Below are positions 45,600 to 56,057 of a stretch of DNA of 64,000 bases, one piece after another; position 1 is the stretch's first letter, and the number at the start of each line of letters is the position of its first letter. Source of the stretch: Rhizobiales bacterium NRL2 (lineage in GTDB: Bacteria; Pseudomonadota; Alphaproteobacteria; Minwuiales; Minwuiaceae); assembly GCA_001664005.1 (NCBI GenBank), contig CP016093.1:875001-939000 (forward strand), in the 5' to 3' direction. The translations under genes and the position numbers were made by a program. The notes under the pieces are model-generated. The model had not been told where the DNA came from, did no database searches, and was given only the letters and a program-made list of their open reading frames with translations.

Positions 45600-47303
45600 A
45601 TGAGCGACTGGGATCTGGTGATCCGTAATGCGCGGATCTATGACGGGCTGGGCAACGACCCGGTCGAAGGGGATCTGGCGGTCCGGGATGGCGTTGTCGG
45701 TGCGGTCGGCAAGGTCGACGGCCAGGGCGCCGAGGAGATCGATGCGGGCGGCGACGCCATCGCCCCGGGCATCGTCGACGTCCATACCCACTACGACGCG
45801 CAGCTGACCTGGGACCCGACGGCCTCGCCCTCGCCGGCGCTGGGAGTGACCACGGTGGTCATCGGCAATTGCGGCTTCGGCATCGCCCCGGCGCCGAAGG
45901 CGGCGCGGGACACGATTCTCGCCAATCTCTCCGTCGTCGAGGCCATGTCGCTGGAAAGCCTGCACGCGGGCGTCGACTGGTCGTTCACCAGCTTCGCCGA
46001 GTATCTCGACCTGGTGCAGGCCAAGCGGCCCTTCCCGAACGTCGCGGCCCTGGCCTCGCATTCGGTGATGCGCACGGCGGTGATGGGCGATGCGGGCTCC
46101 GAGCGCGCCGCCACCGAAGCGGAACTGGCGGAGATGCAGGCGCTGTTCCGTGACGCGCTGGCGGCCGGCGCGCTGGGCATGGGCTCGTCGACCTTCGAGA
46201 ACCATTTCGGCGCCGGCAACCGGCCCGTGCCGTCGCGCATGGCCGACGACGCCGAGTTCCGCGCCTTCGCCCGGACGCTCGGCGAGGCCGGGGGCGGCGG
46301 GATCATGATGGCGACCTGCGGCAATGCCACCTCCATCCCGCTGCTGGGCGAACTGGCCGAGCTGTCTCAGGGGGCGACGATCTATGCGCCGCTGCTGCAC
46401 TATTCCAACCAGCCCGAGCGCGCCATCGGCCTCGCCCGCGAATGCGCCGCCGAGCGCGAGAAGGGCCGGCCGGTCTTCCCGCAGTGCTCCTGCCAGCCGC
46501 TGTCCATGGACTTCACACTGGAGGCCGCCTACCCGATGCTGACCATCGACGGCTGGCCCGGCAGCGACGACGCGGTGGAGCTGAAGCGCGCCTTCGCCGA
46601 CCCGGCCGTCCGCCAGCGCATCCGCGACGATCTGGCGAAGCCGTCAGGCACCCGCATCTTCAACGGCCACTGGGACCGGGTGGAGATCACCATCGCGCAG
46701 AAGCCCGAGAACGCGGACCTCGTCGGCCTGACCCTGGCCGATCTGGGCCAGCGGCAGGGCAAGGATCCGCTGGACGCCTATCTCGACCTGGCGCTGGCGG
46801 AGGACCTGAAGACGGTCTTCACCGCCAAGCTGCTGAACGTCGAGGAGGACCGCGTGGCGGAGCTGCTGGCGATGCCGGGCAACCTGGTCAGCCTTTCCGA
46901 CGCCGGCGCCCATCACACGCTGTTCTGCGATGCGGGCTTCGGCATCCATTTCCTCAGCCACTGGGTGCGCGAGGCGCAGAAGTTCACCCTGGCCCAGGCC
47001 ATCGCCAAGCTGACCTCGGAGCCGGCGCGGATCTATGGTCTGGAAGGCCGCGGCGAGCTGCGTCCCGGCGCGGCGGCCGACTTCATCCGCTTCGATCCGG
47101 CGGCGCTGAAGCTCTCGAAGACTATCAAGCTGGCCGACCTGCCCGCGGGCGGGGAGCGGCTGGTGCGCGAGGCGCCGGGGCTCAAGGGCACCTGGGTCAA
47201 CGGCGTGCAGGTGCATGACGGCAAGGGCTACAGGGACGTCGCCGGTCCCGGCCTTGTGCTCCGCCGCCGCAGCGCGACGCCGGAACGGGCCGCGGCCGAA
47301 TAG
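45600..47303 (+). CDS. N-acyl-D-amino-acid deacylase family amidohydrolase
   Basis: A 567-residue amidohydrolase of the D-aminoacylase/dihydroorotase-like group. Metal ligands are His62 and His64 in VDVHTHYDAQLTWDP. The typical cysteine is Cys91 in GNCGFGIAP. The catalytic aspartate is in VSLSDAGAHHTLF near the C-terminus. SRMADDAEF and RGELRPGAAADF are family marks. These enzymes release D-amino acids from N-acyl forms; whether this one has that specificity is not shown. GGGAGGAG precedes the ATG. It begins 68 bases after the holin gene with no sign of co-regulation. Confidence 0.88.
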   Translation: MSDWDLVIRNARIYDGLGNDPVEGDLAVRDGVVGAVGKVDGQGAEEIDAGGDAIAPGIVDVHTHYDAQLTWDPTASPSPALGVTTVVIGNCGFGIAPAPKAARDTILANLSVVEAMSLESLHAGVDWSFTSFAEYLDLVQAKRPFPNVAALASHSVMRTAVMGDAGSERAATEAELAEMQALFRDALAAGALGMGSSTFENHFGAGNRPVPSRMADDAEFRAFARTLGEAGGGGIMMATCGNATSIPLLGELAELSQGATIYAPLLHYSNQPERAIGLARECAAEREKGRPVFPQCSCQPLSMDFTLEAAYPMLTIDGWPGSDDAVELKRAFADPAVRQRIRDDLAKPSGTRIFNGHWDRVEITIAQKPENADLVGLTLADLGQRQGKDPLDAYLDLALAEDLKTVFTAKLLNVEEDRVAELLAMPGNLVSLSDAGAHHTLFCDAGFGIHFLSHWVREAQKFTLAQAIAKLTSEPARIYGLEGRGELRPGAAADFIRFDPAALKLSKTIKLADLPAGGERLVREAPGLKGTWVNGVQVHDGKGYRDVAGPGLVLRRRSATPERAAAE

Positions 47304-47311
47304 CGCTCTGA

Positions 47312-48691
47312 ATGGAGGAAATCCCGCTCGTACAGGAACTGGGTCAGTGGATCGGCGAGGTCCTGCCGCTGATCCAGGACCGCGCCTTCTGGACCGAGCG
47401 GGTGCTGGAGCGATGGGTGCTGCTGCAGGTGGCGCTGGCGCTGGGGCTGCTGCTCGCCTCGATCTGGCTGCAGCGCCGTTCCGGGCCAATGCTGCTCGGT
47501 CTGGTCGGACGGATGGCCGGACAGCGCACGCTGCAGCGCTTCGTCATGCTGTTCGTCAGCCGCCGGCAGCAGATCCTCTACATGATCCTGCTCTGGCTGG
47601 CCGTCATCGTGCTGGCCAATGCGCCGCCGGCCAGGACCGAACTGCTCGGCGTGCTCGCCAACCTGGTCACGGCCTGGGTGGTGATCTCCATCATCTCCCG
47701 CATCATCCGCAACAAGCCCGTGGCGCGTTCGGTCGCCCTGGTCATCTGGACGGTGGCGGCGCTGAACATTCTCGGCATCCTGCCGGCAACAATCGATGCG
47801 CTGGACAATATCGGCCTGAGCATCGGCGACACGCGGATCACGGCGCTTTCGGTGGTCAACGCCATCGGACTCTCGGTCATCCTGATCTGGCTGTCGGTGC
47901 TGGCCAGCCGCCTGGTGGAAAGCCGGCTGGAGGCCAGCCAGGACCTGCGGCCGGCCACGCGGGTGCTGCTGGGCAAGCTGTTCCGCATCGTCGTGCTGTC
48001 GCTCGCGGTGCTCGTGGCCCTCGACCTGACCGGCATCGACCTGACGGCGCTGGCGGTGTTCGGCGGCGCGCTGGGCCTCGGCCTCGGCTTCGGCCTGCAG
48101 AAGGTGATCTCCAACCTGGTGAGCGGCTTCATCCTGCTGATGGACAAGTCGATCAAGCCCGGCGACGTGATCGAGCTGGACGAGACCTTCGGCTGGATCA
48201 CCAAGCTGCAGGCGCGCTACGTCTCCGTCATCACCCGCGACGGGCGGGAGTATCTGATCCCCAACGAGGATCTGATCACCAACCGGGTGATCAACTGGTC
48301 CTACACCGACGCCAATGTCCGCCTGGAGATCGCCTTCGGCGTCGCATATGGCAGCAATCCCCATCAGGTGCGGGAACTCGCCGTGGAGGCGGCGCGCACC
48401 GCCGACCGGGTGCTGAAGACGCCGACGCCGGTCTGTCACTTCGTCGAGTTCGGCGACAGTTCGCTGAAGTTCGTGCTGCGCTTCTGGATCCGCGACCCGG
48501 CCGACGGCGTGGTCAACATCAAGGGCAAGGTGATGCTGGCGCTCTGGGACACCTTCCAGGAGCACGGCGTCACCATCCCCTTCCCGCACCGCGAGGTCTA
48601 TTTCCGCAACCCGCTGGAGGTGGTGGAAAGGGGTGGCGACGGCGCGGCGTCCCGGCGGCCGGACGAGGCGGTGGAGCCCCCGAAGGATTAG
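47312..48691 (+). CDS. MscS-family mechanosensitive channel
   Basis: A 459-residue inner-membrane channel. Several N-terminal hydrophobic helices (about 25-200) precede the pore helix LTALAVFGGALGLGLGFGLQKVISNLVSGFILLMD (about 245-280), with the glycine/alanine packing of MscS. The beta domain then starts at KPGDVIELDETFGWITKL and includes NEDLITNRVINWSYTD. The larger size and extra helices place it with the YnaI/YbiO-like long MscS proteins. It follows the deacylase by 8 bases. Confidence 0.93.
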   Translation: MEEIPLVQELGQWIGEVLPLIQDRAFWTERVLERWVLLQVALALGLLLASIWLQRRSGPMLLGLVGRMAGQRTLQRFVMLFVSRRQQILYMILLWLAVIVLANAPPARTELLGVLANLVTAWVVISIISRIIRNKPVARSVALVIWTVAALNILGILPATIDALDNIGLSIGDTRITALSVVNAIGLSVILIWLSVLASRLVESRLEASQDLRPATRVLLGKLFRIVVLSLAVLVALDLTGIDLTALAVFGGALGLGLGFGLQKVISNLVSGFILLMDKSIKPGDVIELDETFGWITKLQARYVSVITRDGREYLIPNEDLITNRVINWSYTDANVRLEIAFGVAYGSNPHQVRELAVEAARTADRVLKTPTPVCHFVEFGDSSLKFVLRFWIRDPADGVVNIKGKVMLALWDTFQEHGVTIPFPHREVYFRNPLEVVERGGDGAASRRPDEAVEPPKD

Positions 48692-48741
48692 TGATAGGTG
48701 GAAAACGCCTTCATCCACCAATCAACCCAGCCGGAGCGCCC

Positions 48742-49785
48742 ATGTCGGACAAGACCAACCCAGGCAACTTCTTCGAGGATTTCGAGATCGGGCAGGAGCT
48801 GGTCCACGCCACGCCGCGGACCATCACCGAGGGCGAGGTGGCGCTCTACACCGCGCTCTATGGCGGGCGCTTCGCGCTGCAGAGCGCCGACATGGCCGCG
48901 CAGGCGCTGGGCTATCCCGGCGCGCCGGTCGACGACTGGCTGGTCTTCCACATCGTCTTCGGCAAGACCGTGCCCGACGTCTCGCTCAACGCCGTGGCCA
49001 ATCTGGGCTACGCCCGGGGCCGCTTCCTGGCGCCGGTCTTTCCCGGCGACACGCTGGCCGCCACCTCGAAGGTGATCGGGCTGAAGGAGAATTCCAACGG
49101 CAAGACCGGCACGGTCTACGTCAACTCGACCGGCACCAACCAGGCCGGCGAGACGGTGCTCGACTACTGCCGCTGGGTGATGATCCGCAAGCGCGACGAG
49201 AACGCGCCGGCGCCCGCGCCGGTGGTGCCCGACCTGCCGGCCCGGGTCGACCCGGGCGACCTCGCGATCCCCGACATCGAGGCCGCGGGCTACAACGCGG
49301 CCTGGGTCGGCCAGCCGCACCGCTTCGGCGACTACCGGGCGGGCGAGCGCATCGACCATGCCGACGGCGTCACCATCGAGGAAGCCGAGCACATGATGGC
49401 GACCCGGCTCTATCAGAACACGGCCAGGGTGCACTTCAACCAGCATACCGAAGGCCAGGGCCGGTTCGGGCGGCGGCTGATCTACGGCGGCCACATCATC
49501 AGCCTCGCGCGGTCGCTGAGCTACAACGGCCTGGCGCCGGCCATGTGGATCGCGGCGATCAACGGCGGGGCGCACACCGCGCCGACCTTCGCGGGCGACA
49601 CCATCTACGCCTGGTCGGAGGTGCTGGAGACCGCCGACCTGCCGGGACCGGTTGGCGCGCTGCGGTTGCGCACGGTGGCCTGCAAGGACCGCGCGGCCAC
49701 CGACTTCCCCGACAAGGCTGAAGACGGCAAGCGCGATCCCGCGGTGGTGCTGGATCTCGACTACTGGGCGCTGATGGTGAAATGA
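48742..49785 (+). CDS. mch: Mesaconyl-CoA hydratase (tandem MaoC) of the ethylmalonyl-CoA pathway
   Basis: A 347-residue protein with two MaoC hotdog domains. It follows mesaconyl-CoA hydratase of Rhodobacter almost segment by segment, as I remember it: NPGNFFEDFEIGQELVHATPRTITEG, VFGKTVPDVSLNAVANLGYA, GRFLAPVFPGDTLAATS, HRFGDYRAGERIDHADGVTIEEAEH, ATRLYQNTARVHF and GRFGRRLIYGGHIISLARSLSYNGLA. It converts mesaconyl-C1-CoA to beta-methylmalyl-CoA in the ethylmalonyl-CoA pathway of acetate assimilation. Other pathway genes (ccr, mcd, mcl) are not in the window. ATGA overlap with the next gene. Confidence 0.85.
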   Translation: MSDKTNPGNFFEDFEIGQELVHATPRTITEGEVALYTALYGGRFALQSADMAAQALGYPGAPVDDWLVFHIVFGKTVPDVSLNAVANLGYARGRFLAPVFPGDTLAATSKVIGLKENSNGKTGTVYVNSTGTNQAGETVLDYCRWVMIRKRDENAPAPAPVVPDLPARVDPGDLAIPDIEAAGYNAAWVGQPHRFGDYRAGERIDHADGVTIEEAEHMMATRLYQNTARVHFNQHTEGQGRFGRRLIYGGHIISLARSLSYNGLAPAMWIAAINGGAHTAPTFAGDTIYAWSEVLETADLPGPVGALRLRTVACKDRAATDFPDKAEDGKRDPAVVLDLDYWALMVK

Positions 49786-50507
49786 GCGGCGGGGGCCAGG
49801 ACGCCGCCGCCGAATCGCGGCGGCTGATGCGGAGCGAGCCGACGGCGGTGCTCTCGACGGGGCTGGGCGCCGACGGCTGGCCCTATGGCTCCCTGTTGCT
49901 GACGGCGGTCGATCATGCGGCGCGGCCGGTCCTGCTGATCTCGACGCTTGCCGAGCACACGAAGAACCTCGCCCGCGACGACCGGGTCTCGCTGCTGTTC
50001 GACGGCACCGGCGGCCATCGCGAGCGTCTGACCGGGCCGCGGGTCACCGTACTGGGCCGGGCGGCGAAGACCGGTGACGAACACGCGAAGGCGCGGTTCC
50101 TCGCCCGTCACCCCTCGGCGGCCATGTACGCCGGCTTCGGCGACTTCGCCTTCTGGCGAATCGAGCCCGAGCGCGCCCACATCGTCGCCGGCTTCGGGCG
50201 GATCGACTGGGTGGACGCGGACCGCCTGCTGACCGATGTTTCCGGCGCGGCGGCGCTGGCCGGGGCCGAGTCCGGCGTCGTCCGGCACATGAACGAGGAC
50301 CATTCCGACGCGGTCGGCCTTTACGCGAACGTGCTCTGCGGGCAGGACGGCGTCGGCTGGCGCATGACCGGCGTCGACCCGGAAGGCGCGGATCTGGCGC
50401 GCGCCGGCGCGCACTGCCGCGTCGCTTTCGGGAAGCCCGTGACGGACGCCGACGGCGCCCGCGCGGAACTGGTCCGGCTGGTCAGGCAGGCGCGCGGGCG
50501 CGGATGA
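49782..50507 (+). CDS. HugZ-type pyridoxamine-phosphate-oxidase-fold protein with DUF2470 domain
   Basis: A 241-residue protein. The N-terminal split-barrel (about 10-150, PTAVLSTGLGADGWPYGSLL, VLLISTLAEHTKNLARDDRVSLLFDG) is a PPOX/FMN-binding-like fold. The C-terminal DUF2470 part (about 165-235) has SGVVRHMNEDHSDAVGLYANV and a DPEGADL. In HugZ/HutZ a histidine of this part binds heme for degradation; the HMNEDHxDA motif is present here. The role may be heme use or flavin chemistry. It overlaps the hydratase stop by four bases. Confidence 0.85.
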   Translation: MSGGGQDAAAESRRLMRSEPTAVLSTGLGADGWPYGSLLLTAVDHAARPVLLISTLAEHTKNLARDDRVSLLFDGTGGHRERLTGPRVTVLGRAAKTGDEHAKARFLARHPSAAMYAGFGDFAFWRIEPERAHIVAGFGRIDWVDADRLLTDVSGAAALAGAESGVVRHMNEDHSDAVGLYANVLCGQDGVGWRMTGVDPEGADLARAGAHCRVAFGKPVTDADGARAELVRLVRQARGRG

Positions 50508-50539
50508 AAACAATCCGAAAGTCTGTTGCGAATCCTTCT

Positions 50540-50577
50540 CACGGCATGTGACAGTAACGCACGGCATGTGACAGTAA
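50540..50577 (+). promoter_or_regulatory. Two perfect 18-base direct repeats upstream of the pckA promoter
   Basis: CACGGCATGTGACAGTAA occurs at 50540-50557 and again at 50560-50577, a 20-base period that puts both copies on the same face of the helix. The second copy ends seven bases before the -35 box. This is the geometry of an OmpR-family response-regulator activator site. Confidence 0.65.
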
Positions 50578-50583
50578 ATCCGG

Positions 50584-50611
50584 TTGAAACGGTCGCCGCC
50601 TTGGATATGGT
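50584..50611 (+). promoter_or_regulatory. Promoter of pckA
   Basis: TTGAAA (50584-50589) and TATGGT (50606-50611) with a 16-base spacer. The start codon follows about 115 bases later, leaving a leader of roughly 100 bases. A direct-repeat site lies immediately upstream. Confidence 0.5.
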
Positions 50612-50726
50612 TGCGGCTCTTTCGTGACAGCGCGCGGAATCAGGGTGACGCGGAGAAGGGCGTTACTTCCGCATCTGTTTCTGGCGTCCGACGCCGTGGC
50701 GGGACCTATTCCATCGGGAGGAAGCT

Positions 50727-52337
<1,611 letters not shown>

Positions 52338-52371
52338 TCAGGGGCGCGCCTGCTGACTTCTCTGAAGGACC

Positions 52372-52425
52372 GGGTGCCCTGGATCAGGCCCGGGGACGCC
52401 GGACAACACTTCCCGGAATGACGCC
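52372..52425. repeat. Partial intergenic palindrome
   Basis: A CCCTGGATCAGGCCCGGGG-type core with a GGAATGAC end, like other short intergenic repeats in the window (6691-6786). It lies between the converging pckA and DUF6898-like genes. Confidence 0.5.
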
Positions 52426-52439
52426 CGGTATTACGTGAA

Positions 52440-52655
52440 CTACGCCCAGTAGCCGGGGCGGGGGGTGTCGGACCGGGCCGCCTTCGCCTGCTTCGCCAGC
52501 ACGTATTCCAGTTTCTGGATCGCGGCCTGCTTCAGGGCCTTGCGGCCGGCGCTGACCGGGCCGATCAAAATGGCTTCCGTGCCCGTCGCCTCGTCGATGG
52601 CGGCGACCCGGACCATGTCGTCCATGACCGTGTATTCCAGATAGACGTCGGACAT
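52440..52655 (-). CDS. Small conserved protein, DUF6898-like
   Basis: A 71-residue protein beginning MSDVYLEYTVMDDMVRVAAIDEATGTEAILIG then PVSAGRKALKQAAIQKLEYVL. Very similar short proteins occur widely in alphaproteobacteria, often beside acyl-CoA ligases, under the DUF6898 label as I recall it. No function is known. It follows the acyl-CoA ligase gene on the same strand after 93 bases. Confidence 0.75.
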   Translation of the reverse strand: MSDVYLEYTVMDDMVRVAAIDEATGTEAILIGPVSAGRKALKQAAIQKLEYVLAKQAKAARSDTPRPGYWA

Positions 52656-52748
52656 CGGGCCCGCTCCCGGCTTCTCGCGATCCGGCCATGTTCGCCGGCA
52701 GCGGTAAAGATGCCGTTAAGCCTGCCCGCTGCCCGTGCGGCGCGCCGC

Positions 52749-54287
52749 TCAGCTCCCGGCGACCCGGCGGTCGACGCCTTCCCAGTAGGGCTCGCGCAGC
52801 TCCTTGCGGCGGATCTTGCCGACCGGCGACTTGGGCAGCGGCTCCTTGCGGAAGACCACCTGCGAGGGCTTCTTGTAGGAGCCGAGGCGCTCGGTGCAGG
52901 TGCGGATCACGTCGTCTTCCGTGACCTCGTGGCTGCCGTCGAGGACGCAGAGCGCCATCGGCGTCTCGCCCCAGCGTTCGTGCGGCACCCCGAAGACCGC
53001 GACCTCGACCACGCCGGGCAGGTCGGCGATGACGTTCTCCAGCTCCAGCGGCCAGATGTTGTAGCCGCCGGAGATGATCATGTCGTCGGCGCGGTCGAGG
53101 ATGTAGAGATAGCCGTTCGCATCCAGGCGCCCGACATCGCCGGTCTTCACCCAGCCGTCGACGATGCGCTCGGCCGTGGCCTCGGGGTTGTTCCAGAACT
53201 CGGTCATCTGCCCGTCGGACTTGGCGACGATTTCGCCCGGATCGCCCAGCGGCACGGGATTGTTCGCCTCGTCCCAGATCTGCACCTCGATATAGGGCAG
53301 CGGCATGCCGCAGGCGCGCAGCGGCGTCGAGCCTTCGATCTCCGCGAACCACTGGCGCGGTCCCATGATGGCGACGGGCAGCACCTCGGTCTGGCCATAG
53401 CCCTGGTACATGGCGTCGCCGAACACCTCGTAAGCCTTCAGCGCGGTGGCGTCGGCGATGGGGGCCGCGGCGGCCAGAATGCACTTCAGCTTCGAGAAGT
53501 CGCGGGTCTCGGCGCTCGGATCCTGCAGCATGGTGTTCAGCATGGTCGGCACGAAGAAGGCGTAGGCGACACGCTCCTTCTCCATGATCTCCAGCGTCTC
53601 GCCGGGGTGGAAATGGTCCAGCAGCAGGTTGCAGCCGCCGCCCAGGAAGACCGGCAGGAACTGGTAGCCCGAACCGTGGCTGATCGGTCCCACATGCAGG
53701 CAGACGTCGCCCGGCTCGACCGGCGGGAACAGGTAGAACCAGTCGCGCCCGGCGGCGAGCCAGGCCCTGTGGGAATAGGCCACACCCTTGGGCCGGCCCG
53801 TGGTGCCGCCGGTATGGCGGATGATGAACTTGTCGTCCGGGTCGACCTTGATGTCGGGCGTCTCGGCGGACTGTTTCATCAGCCAGTCCTCGTAGCCGCC
53901 ATCGCGCACGATTACGCGCTCCAGATCGGGCAGTTCGTCGACGAATCCGTCCATGTCGCCGGCATAGTGCTCGGCGACCAGCACCGCGCGGCAGTTGGTG
54001 TGCCCCAGCATGTGCAGGTGCATCTCGCGCCGGTCGCGGGCATAGAGCGGCACGCGGACGATGTTGGCGATCGCCGCGCCGAGGAAGAAGTCGGCGGCCT
54101 CGATGGAGTTGTCCTCCAGCACGCCGACCCTGTCGCCCGGCTTAAGCCCCATGCCGAGCAGCGCATTGGCCAGCCGGACGCCGCGGTCCCAGGCCTGCCG
54201 GAACGTCAGCCGCCGGTCGCGCCAGACGATGCATTCCCGGTCGGCGTAGAACGTCGCCGAACGTTCCATCAGCGTGCGTACATCCAT
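52749..54287 (-). CDS. AMP-dependent acyl-CoA synthetase/ligase
   Basis: A 512-residue ANL-superfamily enzyme. The AMP-binding loop HTGGTTGRPKG is at 158-168. The YGQTE motif (A5) follows in the centre, and TGDVGRLDANGYLYILDR (A7-A8 hinge) after it. The catalytic lysine is Lys491 in SPVGKIRRKEL. It activates a carboxylic acid to its acyl-AMP and then CoA thioester; the acid is unknown (medium- or long-chain fatty or aromatic). GGGGAGGG precedes the ATG. Confidence 0.92.
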   Translation of the reverse strand: MDVRTLMERSATFYADRECIVWRDRRLTFRQAWDRGVRLANALLGMGLKPGDRVGVLEDNSIEAADFFLGAAIANIVRVPLYARDRREMHLHMLGHTNCRAVLVAEHYAGDMDGFVDELPDLERVIVRDGGYEDWLMKQSAETPDIKVDPDDKFIIRHTGGTTGRPKGVAYSHRAWLAAGRDWFYLFPPVEPGDVCLHVGPISHGSGYQFLPVFLGGGCNLLLDHFHPGETLEIMEKERVAYAFFVPTMLNTMLQDPSAETRDFSKLKCILAAAAPIADATALKAYEVFGDAMYQGYGQTEVLPVAIMGPRQWFAEIEGSTPLRACGMPLPYIEVQIWDEANNPVPLGDPGEIVAKSDGQMTEFWNNPEATAERIVDGWVKTGDVGRLDANGYLYILDRADDMIISGGYNIWPLELENVIADLPGVVEVAVFGVPHERWGETPMALCVLDGSHEVTEDDVIRTCTERLGSYKKPSQVVFRKEPLPKSPVGKIRRKELREPYWEGVDRRVAGS

Positions 54288-54367
54288 TTCGTCCCTCCCC
54301 AGGTCGACGATCTCAAGCTTCGCTCTTTTCGCCCGGAACCGTCGTGCGGCGCAAGCGCCACCCGCCT

Positions 54368-54829
54368 TCAGCGGACCACGCGGAAGGTGAGAAAGCGCTG
54401 GCCGCGCCGCGCCGTGACCCGGCGGCCCGTCACACTGTAGCCGGCGCGCTCGAAGACGGCGCGGGAGACGGCGCTGGCCCAGGCGCTGCGGTGGCGCACG
54501 CCCCGGACGGCGAGCGCTTCGTCGCCGGCGGCGAGCAGAGCCCGGCCGACGCCGCGCCGGGTAAAGGCGGGATCGGTGTAGAGCATGTGCACATGGCCGT
54601 CTGGGCGCAGTTCGGCGAAGCCGGCGATCGTGCTTCCGATCTCCGCCACCAGCGTCAGGTTGCGTGTCTGCCGGATCCGCCAGGCCGCGAGCGGCAGGCG
54701 GGCCGGCGCCCAGACCCGCCGCTGGGGCAGGGAATAGAGCCCGGCGGCGCCGATCCGGACCGCACGGCGGTAGAGGCGGAGCGTCGCCGGCGCGTCGGCC
54801 GGCGTGGCGGAGCGAATCGAGACGGCCAT
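54368..54829 (-). CDS. GNAT-family N-acetyltransferase
   Basis: About 153 residues from ATG 54829 (an earlier ATG at 54841 adds four). The GNAT core is visible: SIRSATPADAPATLRLYRRA, the beta4 VHMLYTDPAFTRRGVGRALLAAG with the acetyl-CoA pyrophosphate motif RRGVGRA, and the RAVFERAGY helix near the C-terminus. Substrate is unknown. It starts just beyond the terminator of the upstream methyltransferase gene on the same strand. Confidence 0.85.
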   Translation of the reverse strand: MAVSIRSATPADAPATLRLYRRAVRIGAAGLYSLPQRRVWAPARLPLAAWRIRQTRNLTLVAEIGSTIAGFAELRPDGHVHMLYTDPAFTRRGVGRALLAAGDEALAVRGVRHRSAWASAVSRAVFERAGYSVTGRRVTARRGQRFLTFRVVR

Positions 54830-54846
54830 GAGGCTCTTCATACAGA

Positions 54847-54875
54847 AAACCCCGCCGGCGTCACCGGCGGGGTTT
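54847..54875 (-). terminator. Rho-independent terminator of the homocysteine methyltransferase gene
   Basis: A 12-base perfect stem AAACCCCGCCGG/CCGGCGGGGTTT with loop CGTCA. On the minus strand it is followed by TTTTCTG. It lies 22 bases beyond the methyltransferase stop. Confidence 0.8.
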
Positions 54876-54897
54876 GCTGCCCGGGAAGGCGCAAGGG

Positions 54898-55860
54898 TCA
54901 GGCCGCCTGGCGCGCCGGGGCCACGCAATGGGCTGCGATCGCCTCCACATGGCGGTGGTCCGTGCCGCAGCAGCCGCCGACCACCGCGGTGGCGGGCAGG
55001 AGCGACAGCAGTTCGGCATAGTCCCGGCCGAGTTCGGCAGGGTTGCCGTCGTCCAGTTCCTCCGCGGCGTCCAGTTCGGCATGGCTGAGCCGGGAGGCGT
55101 TGGCCCGCAATCCCCGGATGCGCCGGATCCAGTCGCCGCCCTGACGCAGCGTTCCGGCGAAGTGGTCCGGGTGGGCGCAGTTGATCATGAAATAGGCGGC
55201 GTAGCCGTCGGTCGCGGCGTCGACCGCCCGGATGGCCTGGCCCAGCGTCTCGCCGGTCGGCAGCCGTCCGTCCGTTTCCACCGTGAAGGAGATGGCCGCG
55301 GGCATGTCGGCCGCCCGGGCGGCGCGGACGATGCCGATGGCCTCGGGCGTGTTGGTGATGGTCAGGGCGGCGACCATGTCGGCGCCGGCGCTGGCGAAGG
55401 TGCCGATCTGGGCGGCGTGGTAGTTGCAGGCCGCCGCCTCGGTCATCACCTCGCCGGGGTCGTAGCCGTCGCCGCGCGGACCGAGATTGCCGGAGATGAC
55501 GCAGGGCGTCGCCGCCGTTTCCAGGTCGTCGCGTATCGACTTCAGCATGGCGATGGCGTCGCGGTTGACGGCGTCAAGGCCGTGCGCGTCATAGCCCAGC
55601 TTCGCGCCCCAGTCCGGATTGGCCCGCCAGGTGGGGGATTCGAGCACGAACCCGCAGCCCCGGTCGCGCGCGATCTTCACGTGCCGGCGGTAGTAATTGT
55701 CGATCAACTGGCGGCCGACCCGGTCGCGCAGCAGGTCGAAGGCCGCGAAATGCGGCATTTCCACGCCCATCTGGAAGGCCAGCGTGGTTTCCATGCCGCT
55801 GTCGGTCAGGAATACCGCACTGTCAAGCTGGGGGAGGTTGTCGCGGTACTTCGCATTCAT
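54898..55860 (-). CDS. Homocysteine S-methyltransferase family protein
   Basis: A 320-residue betaine/S-methylmethionine-homocysteine methyltransferase barrel. It begins FLTDSGMETTLAFQMG, has ESPTWRANPDWGAKLGY, and carries the zinc-binding cysteines Cys228 (MINCAH) and Cys297/Cys298 (GGCCGTDHRH). The methyl donor may be glycine betaine, dimethylsulfoniopropionate, S-methylmethionine or an unknown compound. A choline transporter is encoded at 21 kb, which would fit a betaine link but is no proof. AGGAGAGCGAG precedes the ATG. It is divergent from a TetR regulator. Confidence 0.88.
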   Translation of the reverse strand: MNAKYRDNLPQLDSAVFLTDSGMETTLAFQMGVEMPHFAAFDLLRDRVGRQLIDNYYRRHVKIARDRGCGFVLESPTWRANPDWGAKLGYDAHGLDAVNRDAIAMLKSIRDDLETAATPCVISGNLGPRGDGYDPGEVMTEAAACNYHAAQIGTFASAGADMVAALTITNTPEAIGIVRAARAADMPAAISFTVETDGRLPTGETLGQAIRAVDAATDGYAAYFMINCAHPDHFAGTLRQGGDWIRRIRGLRANASRLSHAELDAAEELDDGNPAELGRDYAELLSLLPATAVVGGCCGTDHRHVEAIAAHCVAPARQAA

Positions 55861-56057
55861 CTCTCGCTCTCCTATGACTGAATGGTCCGCCGCGGCTTCT
55901 CCCCCCGCGGCAGGCGAGGCGACCATCGCGCGCCCGGGCGCACGGCGATAGAAGATGCGTGGTGCGGAAAGTCCGGTTTCCGTTTTTCGCCGTGGTTTCA
56001 ATTGCCTGGGGGACCGCGGCCGGCTCTTTGGCGTTGCCAGCGTGACGGCCGTGCGGC
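55861..56057. other. Intergenic control region between methyltransferase and TetR genes
   Basis: About 200 bases of non-coding DNA with a CCGCGG-type hairpin near 55880-55910 and a T-rich part near 55975-56000. I looked for SAM-II, SAH and cobalamin riboswitch cores on the minus strand and found none that I could align. Confidence 0.35.

Noticed and set aside
55861-56057. Possible SAM-II or SAH riboswitch before the homocysteine methyltransferase
   Set aside because: I could not align the conserved cores on the minus strand; the intergenic hairpins do not have the expected pseudoknot arrangement.
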